DNA of 64,000 nucleotides from Pseudoalteromonas prydzensis (GTDB lineage: Bacteria; Pseudomonadota; Gammaproteobacteria; Enterobacterales; Alteromonadaceae): NCBI RefSeq assembly GCF_011050055.1, contig NZ_DRGM01000049.1, positions 30,858 to 94,857 on the forward strand, in the 5' to 3' direction. The notes below the pieces were generated by a model. That model worked only from the letters and a program-made list of their open reading frames with translations, searched no databases and had not been told where the DNA came from. The first letter of the stretch is position 1. Every line of letters starts with the position of its first letter. Position numbers and translations under genes: made by a program. Below are positions 57,236 through 64,000 of this stretch, in pieces.

Positions 57236-58075
57236 GCTATCCTGCATTGTTTTAAAGCGAAAGTGCGGTCGAAATTTTGCAAATCAACTCACTTGCTCTA
57301 GTCTACGAATCACCGAATCCATACACGACTTATTTTCAAATACGTAATAAATACAACTGTTTTTCTGTGAGCCATATTTTTTGTTTACCACTCAGAGTGA
57401 CAAAAAGAAACAATGCCACTGTATTTGCCTGAGTGCTCTTTTGGCATCATTGCCCATATGTTGCTCAAAGAGAATAAGTTGGCTTCACTCTGGTGAACTA
57501 TAGCCAATAATTGCATCAGGAATTATTTGTAAATCTCAGGCGCTTAGTGAAGCCTTAGATTTAGAGGTAACTCAACTCGATGAGTTATTACTTCACTCGC
57601 GTTCAAAATAACAATGAAAGAAATTCAATCAATATCACTGCCTACTTATCCATTTGATAAACGATATTTTAAAATCAATAGTCGCTATACGATGGTAATA
57701 ATCAGCAGCAAAGAAACAACTTCGCCCGAGTGGTCGTTTTATATTTTCTAGTGAATATTTTCATTGTTCAGCAAGCCATTTGGCTCACCTTTGTGTGAGG
57801 CAATACACTGGAGCAAGAGGTCACTTTCATGGCATAAAACCAAACTGTAAACCTGTCACTAGAGGCTTATCTATCTTCCTTAATGCACGTAAATAACGAT
57901 TCACCGTTGAGATACTTACATTCGGTAAAATAGTACACAGTTGCTTTGATGTAAGGTATTGGAATATGGCTAACGCTTCTAAAACGTAGCTCTGAGCTAG
58001 AGTTGATTTCAATGCGTTAATATTTAGGAGATAAACCTGAAAGATCAATGTGTTTAGTGAGCCTATTTGGCTCAA
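57212..58075 (-). CDS. Replication-relaxation-like protein, UGA-recoded
   Basis: Up to 287 residues (TTG at 58075; a TTG at 58012, four bases after the upstream stop, gives 266). Twelve TGA codons, none TAA or TAG, ends in TAG. An N-terminal winged helix (FQYLTSKQLCTILPNVSISTVNRYLRAL) is followed by a wing and the family-like YCLTQRGAKWLAE, where UGA supplies the Gly, and then IPDAIIGYSSPE-G-SQLILFEQ, matching the PDA and E-x-D-like core of replication-relaxation proteins. In Gram-positives and CPR bacteria this family accompanies a VirD4/HerA-like ATPase, as here. The last eight residues come from sequence antisense to the XRE gene. Confidence 0.8.
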
Positions 58076-59333
58076 AGTTAATTATTTTTTTAAAATAATA
58101 TTTTGATAATTGAATCTTACGTATTTGTTTCCATAGCGTATAAGGCATTGAATGAGCATTATTTAAAAGAAAGCTTGGTACCCTAATTTTAAACGGTAAT
58201 GCCATTGATGACTTTATCCAAAATTCTCAATGTTTCAAGTTTTCTATTTCACTCGCTGGTATTGCTGTTTCATCTTCAATGGCCTTTCTGCTTTTTCGCT
58301 CATTTTGTCAGGCAATAATTACTCATACTCACAGTAATGCTTTTTGAAGATATTTATCTCAACATTGTCCTATGTATTGACTCGCCAGAACAAGATACAG
58401 CTTGTACTTACGTAATTGAGTTAAAGCTTTTTCGAGATCTGGTGATATAAAATTATGAAACTCATCAATAAATAGATAAGTGGGAACTCTTTTTGATTGT
58501 ACTTTATTGGCTCTTTTTAGAGCTATAACACGCAGTAGGGCAACAATAAAACGTCAATAGGCTTCCACGCTATCACTTCCGAGTTCTCACAGTGGCAGTC
58601 TAAATATGATGATTTTCTTCTGTTGTACTAAATTTTCAAGGTCGATTGAATCAGTTCAAGTGAGTAATCGTTGTAGTATTGGATCGTTGAGTAATACTTG
58701 CAGCCTCATTTCTATAGCATGTTTGCTGATTGATAGTGATTTAGCTTTAAATTTTTGAGAGAAAAAGCTGCGATGTAATTGATTCTCTAGCTGTAATCCA
58801 TGCTTTATCAGGTCTGAATTTTCATCATCATTCATAAATCGTTTTAAATCGATCAGTGAGCTATTTCTGCGCCTGAGTAGAGTGCTGACACATGGGTACA
58901 AAATTGCGTTCATTTGACTCGTAGTAGTGGTTCACTTGAGCAATACATTGAATATTTTAATAATTTCTTGCGTCATGAGATTAATACTATCGTCATGTGT
59001 ATCAACAAAACTAAAAGGATTAATTGACGGGTACGCATTTGAGCTTAAAGACGGATCTATATACACTAATCTATCTGCTATTTTTTTGTTTGAAAACTCT
59101 TTAAATCTCGCGATTTCTTTCGACATATCTCAATGTGGATCAAGCAGTACAATGGCATTTTTTGGTTTCGCTGATCGTATTTCAGAGTAAACTAATTGCT
59201 TTATTAGTTCACTTTTTCAACTTCATGTTTTTCAAGAAATATAGATGTGTCTTTGTTTGTGAGAAGTGCTTATTTTCTTGCATAATTTACGTTGGAAAAA
59301 CCAGTTATTCATCATTCAAATAAATCGAATCAT
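58017..59333 (-). CDS. VirD4/TraG-like DNA-transfer ATPase, UGA-recoded
   Basis: 438 residues with UGA = Gly (ATG 59333, TAA 58017). Fourteen TGA codons, no other stops. The Walker A motif SGKTGSGKS (residues 33-41, bases 59211-59237) has all three glycines encoded by TGA. The LLDPHGDM motif has its Gly at 59130-59132 by TGA. Walker B-like LFIDEFHNF is near residue 290. Later KALLGVGVIIAG and LKHGEFWIK also use TGA at conserved glycines. Family members move DNA through type IV secretion systems. No Shine-Dalgarno; an ATG pair at 59315/59312 is an alternative start. In an operon with the replication-relaxation-like gene. Confidence 0.92.
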
Positions 59334-59430
59334 ATCGTTTTTATTAAAATTTAAATGCGCTTTAACTCAGCAGCTTATGTACAATTTTTACAGCAATACA
59401 ATGAGAGTTACTTAAGAAAAATGTTTTCAA

Positions 59431-59453
59431 CTTTACTTATAACATAAGTAAAG
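59431..59453. repeat. Perfect 10-bp inverted repeat
   Basis: CTTTACTTAT and ATAAGTAAAG are separated by three bases. It overlaps the end of the small recoded gene and lies about 100 bases upstream of the ATPase start. Could be an operator or a short terminator; it lacks a T-run. Confidence 0.7.
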
Positions 59454-59622
59454 ACCCTCCATCTTTCGCATACAAGCGAACCATCTTGATGATTCATTGG
59501 ATCTGTTTCGTATTTAAATTCAATAAGTCATAAAAAACTTTCGAACGTTCTCAAGTTTTTTGACCATTACTTGGTTGGTATACGTCGATAGAAATAGACG
59601 TAAGAAATGTTTCTTTTTCCAT
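59437..59622 (-). CDS. Small recoded ORF upstream of the ATPase
   Basis: 61 residues with UGA = Gly (ATG 59622, TAA 59437), two TGA codons (SNGQKT-G-ERSKVF and KQIQ-G-IIKMV). It ends in a perfect inverted repeat. Basic, no family recognised. Same strand as and upstream of the recoded ATPase. Being short, it is the least certain of the recoded genes. Confidence 0.5.
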
Positions 59623-59837
59623 TAAAAAAAGTTAGAAATATATAATTGCCAGACGTCTTAGGCTCAGCAATTATACTCAGCAGATATTAATTCAACATTA
59701 AATTATTAGACTTTTTTTCTAAAATATAAAAAATGCGCAATACAAAGGGGTAAAATTTACCTAAAAAAATGTTCATTTTAAAATTTTTAGTTGTTTTACC
59801 CATATTTATACGTTTATTTGAAAGTTGCTCTATATTT

Positions 59838-61043
59838 TTATCTCATATTTACATTAATAAGTGGCTCTATCATATCGGCTATTTGAGTCAGTGCTGATTT
59901 GCGTTCATCAAGATAATCATAACGATCATAAATCCCTTCCACACCTTTGAGTTTATGATTTAAACAACGTTCAGCAACATGACCAGCGATTCCATTTTTA
60001 GCTAATAAGCTTCGACACGTTCTTCGTAAGTCATGTACAGTAAAATGGGCTACAGGCATTTTTTCTTCACGAAATAGTTTTTGAATAGCAGCATTTAAAG
60101 TGTCAGGACTTATATGCCCAAAGCGTTTACTTAAGCGTCTATTAGGGAAAACGTACTGCGAACCATATGCTCGTAGTTTTAATTCTTGTAACCAGTCAAT
60201 TGTTACTGAATTTAATGGTACAGAGATTCCTCGGCCTGTTTTACTTCTTTCTTGGGGGATATGCCAAAGCTCTGCTTGAAAATCAAATTCCTCCCATTTA
60301 GCTGCTATAAGTTCACCTTTTCGTACAGCCAGTGCAATAAGCAGAGCAGTAGCAAGGTAATTATCCCGTGTAAACTGATTATGGTTTTCTCGAAAACATA
60401 AAAAGATTTGTTTGATTTCTTCAAGTGATAAAGCACGACTTCGACTTTGTTCGACTCCACCTGCGTCAGATAATGTAAAAGCTTCGGCTGGATTCGTTGT
60501 ACGTAAATCGAGTTTAATGGAATGACGGAAAAGTTGCTTGCAATACATTAAAGCATCATTGGCTATAGTGGGTCGGCTACTTTCAGCTATATGTTGAATA
60601 ATGGCTCTAATATCTCGTGGTGTAACTTGCTGTATGGATAGCTCACCTACAAACGGGGCAATATCTTTTGTATATACACGTCTAGGGATATTAGGGTGCT
60701 TTAAACGTTTTTCACAGTCTTTTAACCAATCTTCTGCAAGGTCATTCACTGTGTTGATTACTTCTTTATCAAGCCGTTTTCTTTCAGCTAAAGGGTCAAT
60801 ATTTCCATTCTTAATATCAACTTTAATTTGAGCCGCTTGTAATTTAGCCTCAGCAAGGGAGAGCTCAGGGAATTTTCCAAGAGTCATTTCTTTGCGTTTT
60901 TTATAAATACTGTATCGAATCGTAAAAAAAGCGCTTCCCTCATCGCTTATACGAATGTATAAGCCATTTGAGATAGCGTATTTTCCTACGGCCTTATCTT
61001 TGATAAGGCTCTTAATTTTTTGAACTGTAATTATTGCTGTCAT
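59838..61043 (-). CDS. Island integrase (DUF4102-type tyrosine recombinase)
   Basis: 401 residues, standard code, AAGAGG before the ATG. The N-terminal DUF4102 arm-binding domain (GLYIRISDEGSAFFTIRYSI; EMTLGKFPELSLAEAK) is followed by the catalytic domain: R in AVRKGELIAAKWEEFD, HDLRRTCRS, H in NHKLKGVEG and Y in YDRYDY. The start is 70 bases from the right att site, with the gene reading into the island. This should be the enzyme that inserted the island. It is unlike the two recoded recombinases. Confidence 0.92.
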   Translation of the reverse strand: MTAIITVQKIKSLIKDKAVGKYAISNGLYIRISDEGSAFFTIRYSIYKKRKEMTLGKFPELSLAEAKLQAAQIKVDIKNGNIDPLAERKRLDKEVINTVNDLAEDWLKDCEKRLKHPNIPRRVYTKDIAPFVGELSIQQVTPRDIRAIIQHIAESSRPTIANDALMYCKQLFRHSIKLDLRTTNPAEAFTLSDAGGVEQSRSRALSLEEIKQIFLCFRENHNQFTRDNYLATALLIALAVRKGELIAAKWEEFDFQAELWHIPQERSKTGRGISVPLNSVTIDWLQELKLRAYGSQYVFPNRRLSKRFGHISPDTLNAAIQKLFREEKMPVAHFTVHDLRRTCRSLLAKNGIAGHVAERCLNHKLKGVEGIYDRYDYLDERKSALTQIADMIEPLINVNMR

Positions 61044-61063
61044 TTCAACCTCTTATCCGTGAA

Positions 61064-61073
61064 GTGGTGACAG
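61064..61073 (+). promoter_or_regulatory. Inverted copy of the att repeat unit (probable integrase-binding site)
   Basis: GTGGTGACAG is the reverse complement of the CTGTCACCAC end of the att repeat 40 bases to the right. Together with the direct CTGTCACC units it forms a likely cluster of integrase sites, placed between att and the integrase start. Confidence 0.55.
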
Positions 61074-61112
61074 GTTCCTACTATTTTAGGATAGCTTTCA
61101 GATTTTTCAAGA

Positions 61113-61136
61113 ATCTGTCACCATTTCTGTCACCAC
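61113..61136 (+). other. Right attachment repeat (att)
   Basis: Identical to the 24 bases at 33000-33023 (two CTGTCACC units separated by ATTT). It lies about 104 bases downstream of the yicC stop, so yicC is not altered by the insertion. Confidence 0.85.
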
Positions 61137-61240
61137 ATTTACGTAACTAAGAGCAAATTGTGGTAACAAGTTGAAACGATGAAGTTCCATAAGCTATAGA
61201 TTTTATTGGTTATTTTAACATTCTGAAACAGCCTGAAACA

Positions 61241-62101
61241 TCATTCGATGTTTTGGATCTGCTCTCTCATTTGCTCAATCAATACTTTAAGCTCAACCGC
61301 TGCATTGGTAATATCACTGTTGATTGATTTAGAGGCGAGGGTGTTCGCTTCGCGGTTAAACTCTTGCATCATGAAATCTAAACGACGGCCACAAGCACCA
61401 CCTTTTTTAAGGATTTTTTTAGTTTCTTTTACGTGTGACTTTAAGCGGTCGAGCTCCTCTGCCACATCTTGTTTTTGTGCAAGGTAGATAAGCTCTTGCT
61501 CTAGGCGAGATTCATCAATGTCGGTTTTTAAATCTTCTAACTTTTGGTTGAGCTTTTCACGCTGCCATTTCGTTATTTCTGGCATGTGGGTTTCTACAAC
61601 GGCTACTTGCTCTAAAATTGTATCAAGGCGAGTGGCGATCATTTCTTCAAGGTTTGCACCCTCATCACCGCGGGCTGCTTTAAAATCTTCAATTACTTGG
61701 TCAAAACCTGCAATAAGCGCCGTGTTTACGCTATCCATATCGAGTTCTTCAGCTTCCATAACACCAGGCCAGCGTAAAATATCAACAGGGTTAATGTCAC
61801 CATTACTTTGCTGCTGCACCCACTTAGCACTATTAATTAGCTGTGCTGCTAATGCTTCATTAATAGAAAGCTCACCAACGTGTGCTGGATTCGCCACAAA
61901 TTTTAAAAATACTTCGACTTTGCCGCGCTGTAAATGTTTACGCAGGCGCTCTCGAATTACCGGCTCCATGCCACGAAATTGCTCAGGTGCGCGAATAAAG
62001 GTTTCAAGGTAACGTTGGTTAACTGAACGAACTTCCCACGTGCCGGTGCCCCAATCGCCTTTAATTTCGCGACGCGCGTAAGCAGTCATACTGTGGATCA
62101 T
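61241..62101 (-). CDS. yicC: YicC-family endoribonuclease-like protein
   Basis: 286 residues, full length. MIHSMTAYARREIKGDWGTGTWEVRSVNQRYLE and the C-terminal CGRRLDFMMQEFNREANTLASKS are characteristic. YicC is an RNase implicated in RyhB degradation in E. coli. The gene is divergent from rph. Its natural terminator appears to be the hairpin at 32823-32850, now 28 kb away on the other side of the island. Confidence 0.95.
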   Translation of the reverse strand: MIHSMTAYARREIKGDWGTGTWEVRSVNQRYLETFIRAPEQFRGMEPVIRERLRKHLQRGKVEVFLKFVANPAHVGELSINEALAAQLINSAKWVQQQSNGDINPVDILRWPGVMEAEELDMDSVNTALIAGFDQVIEDFKAARGDEGANLEEMIATRLDTILEQVAVVETHMPEITKWQREKLNQKLEDLKTDIDESRLEQELIYLAQKQDVAEELDRLKSHVKETKKILKKGGACGRRLDFMMQEFNREANTLASKSINSDITNAAVELKVLIEQMREQIQNIE

Positions 62102-62279
62102 GGATGGTTTCCTAGTTTTATTTAAACAATTTTAACGTGATTATACCGTAACACTGTCTAAGCTCTAGCGGAAATTTTTGTTGCTGAGAATTTTACAATT
62201 GGCTTTTGTTTAAATCAGCATGGCATCTGAGTACACATCGACTTATAATACGTAAAATTATGAATTAAGGGGATCGTTA

Positions 62280-62993
62280 ATGCGTCCAAGCGAAAGAACA
62301 CCTAACCAAATTAGACCGGTTACATTTACCCGTAACTACACTTTGCATGCTGAAGGCTCAGTGCTGGTTGAGTTTGGTAACACTAAAGTACTTTGTACAG
62401 CCACTGTTGAATCAGGTGTACCGCGTTTTATGAAAGGCCAAGGTAAAGGATGGATCACAGCTGAGTACGGTATGTTACCGCGCTCAACCCATACTCGAAA
62501 TGGCCGTGAAGCGGCGCGTGGCAAGCAAGGCGGTCGTACAATGGAAATTCAACGTTTAATCGCACGTGCTCTTCGTGCTGCGGTTGACTTAAAAGCGTTA
62601 GGTGAAAATACCATCACTATCGATTGTGATGTTATCCAAGCCGATGGCGGTACCCGTACAGCATCAATCAGTGGCGCATGTGTGGCATTAGTCGATGCAC
62701 TTACTCATATGCGCAGTAAAGGTATGATCAATTCAAACCCACTTAAGTTTATGATTGCGGCGATTTCTGTTGGCGTTTATAAAGGCCAAGCAATTACAGA
62801 TTTAGAATATTTAGAAGACTCTGACGCTGAAACAGATATGAATGTCATTCTAACTGAAACCGGTAAAATCATCGAAATTCAAGGCACCGCAGAAGGCGAA
62901 CCGTTCTCGTTTGATGAACTAGATGAGTTACTCACGCTTGCCAAGCATTCAATCCGTGAAATCATTGACGTGCAAAAACAAGCATTAGCTTAA
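62280..62993 (+). CDS. rph: Ribonuclease PH
   Basis: 237 residues. [37 protein letters not shown] and [15 protein letters not shown] are RNase PH signatures, and the phosphate-binding arginine region is [17 protein letters not shown] phosphorolytic 3' exonuclease that trims tRNA. It is AAGG-preceded and followed by pyrE after 20 bases, as in E. coli. Confidence 0.97.
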   Translation: MRPSERTPNQIRPVTFTRNYTLHAEGSVLVEFGNTKVLCTATVESGVPRFMKGQGKGWITAEYGMLPRSTHTRNGREAARGKQGGRTMEIQRLIARALRAAVDLKALGENTITIDCDVIQADGGTRTASISGACVALVDALTHMRSKGMINSNPLKFMIAAISVGVYKGQAITDLEYLEDSDAETDMNVILTETGKIIEIQGTAEGEPFSFDELDELLTLAKHSIREIIDVQKQALA

Positions 62994-63013
62994 TAAGTAA
63001 TAGGTTTATAGTA

Positions 63014-63658
63014 ATGAAAGATTATCAAATCGAGTTTATTGAATTCGCCTTAGAAAAACAGGTGCTAAAGTTTGGTGAGTTTACCTTAAAATCTGGCCGT
63101 ACTAGCCCTTACTTCTTTAATGCGGGGTTGTTTAATACAGGTCGTGACCTTGCTCGTTTAGGTCGCTTTTATGCGGCAGCCCTTGAAGATGCAGGTATTG
63201 AATATGATGTTTTATTTGGCCCTGCTTATAAAGGTATTCCAATTGCAACAACTACCGCAGTAGCACTTGCAGATCATCATAATAAAGATGTGCCTTATTG
63301 CTTTAACCGCAAAGAGAAAAAAGCACATGGTGAAGGCGGTACATTAGTTGGTGCTGAGCTAAAAGGCAAAATCATGTTAGTAGATGACGTGATCACTGCT
63401 GGAACAGCAATTCGTGAGTCTATGGAAATCATTGCTGAAAATGGTGCAGATTTAAGTGGTGTACTAATAGCTTTAGACCGTCAGGAAAGAGGCAAAGCAG
63501 AGCTATCGGCTATTCAAGAAGTTGAACGTGACTTTGCCACTAAAGTTGTTTCAATAGTCAAACTGGCAGATCTAATTAGCTACCTTGAAACGAAAGGGTC
63601 TATGAACGAGCATCTTGCATCTGTAAAAGCCTATCGTGAGCAATATGGTATAGCTTAA
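63014..63658 (+). CDS. pyrE: Orotate phosphoribosyltransferase
   Basis: 214 residues. [18 protein letters not shown] at the N-terminus, [10 protein letters not shown], and the PRPP-binding [16 protein letters not shown] near residue 120 are complete. Converts orotate to OMP in pyrimidine synthesis. In an rph-pyrE operon followed by a strong terminator. Confidence 0.97.
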   Translation: MKDYQIEFIEFALEKQVLKFGEFTLKSGRTSPYFFNAGLFNTGRDLARLGRFYAAALEDAGIEYDVLFGPAYKGIPIATTTAVALADHHNKDVPYCFNRKEKKAHGEGGTLVGAELKGKIMLVDDVITAGTAIRESMEIIAENGADLSGVLIALDRQERGKAELSAIQEVERDFATKVVSIVKLADLISYLETKGSMNEHLASVKAYREQYGIA

Positions 63659-63683
63659 TCTAAGTATACGTAAAGTTATTCAA

Positions 63684-63714
63684 CAAAAGCCCGATGATTT
63701 TCATCGGGCTTTTG
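63684..63714 (+). terminator. Terminator of rph-pyrE
   Basis: CAAAAGCCCGATGA pairs with TCATCGGGCTTTTG across a three-base loop, with T-rich sequence after it. Confidence 0.95.
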
Positions 63715-63826
63715 CGTTTTATAACTGCATAAAGTTATTGTGAAGTTAAAAAAGTATCTCTTTTGTAGTGTTTGGTTTGAATTTTGAACGAACAGCACTT
63801 TATTTGAAGTTTTCTTTAAAAAACGC

Positions 63827-63854
63827 TTGCGTAAAAATCTCTACTCCCTATAAT
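63827..63854 (+). promoter_or_regulatory. Sigma-70 promoter P1, probably for an rRNA operon
   Basis: TTGCGT and TATAAT with a 16-base spacer, followed by a GC-rich start region (CGACCCCACTGAGACGGC) resembling the discriminator and leader of rRNA promoters. An A/T-rich UP-like stretch lies upstream. No coding frame follows before the window end. Confidence 0.7.
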
Positions 63855-63960
63855 TCGACCCCACTGAGACGGCAGAGCGCAACGCATAGCGGGGCATCAG
63901 CTACTTAGTAAGTCGAGTAAAACTTGAGTTTAGATTTTTTAGAAAGTTTAAATTTAAGTG

Positions 63961-63988
63961 TTGACAAAAAAATAGGAAAGCGTAATAT
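63961..63988 (+). promoter_or_regulatory. Sigma-70 promoter P2, probably for an rRNA operon
   Basis: A consensus TTGACA and TAATAT with a 16-base spacer, then GCGCAGCCC. Tandem with P1 about 130 bases upstream, a layout typical of rRNA operons. The transcribed gene is outside the window. Confidence 0.7.
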
Positions 63989-64000
63989 GCGCAGCCCTAG

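Larger units (their letters stand above)
33000..61136. mobile_element. 28-kb integrated genomic island between gmk and yicC
   Basis: Bounded by a 24-bp direct repeat (33000-33023 and 61113-61136). The right end carries a DUF4102-type tyrosine integrase reading inward, and the left end an AlpA-like HTH protein, the usual excisionase-type partner. Inside are a nuclease-toxin gene, a mobilisation module and a block of UGA-recoded genes. The island is clearly more AT-rich than its flanks. The yicC neighbourhood is a known insertion site for mobilisable islands in Vibrio; here the insertion point is about 100 bases downstream of intact yicC. No conjugation pore genes are present. Confidence 0.9.

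Noticed and set aside
47961..59622. UGA read as tryptophan (code 4) in the broken genes
   Set aside because: The 20-UGA gene reads plausibly with Trp, but Walker A, DPHG, GHS and KGxGKDR motifs require Gly, and TGG already serves for Trp in these genes at normal frequency.
47961..59622. Ordinary pseudogenes decayed by mutation
   Set aside because: Decay would yield TAA and TAG as well as TGA, and frameshifts. I found none of these in seven frames, and the catalytic residues are all intact.
47961..59622. Selenocysteine insertion at UGA
   Set aside because: Far too many sites, no cysteine-like positions, and no SECIS-like hairpins after the codons.
59641..59675. TATAATTGC/GCAATTATA inverted repeat downstream of the integrase
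   Set aside because: Long loop and no T-run; too weak to call a terminator or recombination site.

Overview
The window looks like a chromosome of a marine gammaproteobacterium, most likely Pseudoalteromonas or a close relative. The evidence is gene content and order: dnaB-alr, the spoT-rpoZ-gmk block, divergent maoP/hdfR, recG-trmH, asnC/asnA, yicC/rph/pyrE, and low-to-middling GC. This rests on recalled synteny, not a database search.

Bases 1-32,800 are ordinary core genome: an envelope-stress-type cluster end, dnaB and alr, a probable thiamine salvage trio (YkoF-like, PnuC-type permease, aminoglycoside-kinase-like enzyme), a tRNA-Arg, a short interspersed repeat, a sensor kinase, ZntB, a RimK cluster, an Omp85-type protein, RecQ, RarD, a two-receiver GGDEF protein, MaoP/HdfR, a porin, RecG, TrmH, AsnC/AsnA, a FapA-like protein, RidA, SpoT, RpoZ and Gmk. 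Core genome resumes at 61,241 with yicC, rph, pyrE and tandem strong promoters that probably serve an rRNA operon beyond the edge.

Between gmk and yicC lies a 28-kb AT-rich genomic island, 33,000-61,136, bounded by a 24-bp direct repeat. A tyrosine integrase sits at its right end and an AlpA-like regulator at its left end. The left half holds cargo (a large secreted protein with a C-terminal nuclease-toxin domain and a HEAT-repeat neighbour, plus a lipoprotein) and a mobilisation module (MobC-like, relaxase, coupling ATPase, small membrane proteins). No mating-pair-formation genes are visible, so it should depend on a helper for transfer.

The striking part is 47,961-59,622. Seven minus-strand genes there look like wreckage under the standard code, but each becomes one continuous frame if UGA is read as glycine. 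They contain about 64 in-frame TGA codons and no in-frame TAA or TAG, and all end in TAA or TAG. UGA falls on invariant glycines: three in a Walker A motif, the DPHG motif of the same ATPase, the GHS motif of two tyrosine recombinases, and the KGxGKDR loop of both. These genes (two tandem tyrosine recombinases, a VirD4/TraG-like ATPase, a replication-relaxation-like protein, a 562-residue unknown and two small unknowns) lack Shine-Dalgarno sequences. They are interleaved with standard-code genes (DUF4145 protein, SF2 helicase, secreted protein, XRE regulator, integrase), most of which have one. UGA=Gly is known from Absconditabacteria and Gracilibacteria. Either a mobile module from such a lineage was captured here, or this is a latent element whose genes need a UGA-reading glycine tRNA. 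No such tRNA is visible in the window. A 3' fragment of an initiator tRNA lies between the two recombinases.
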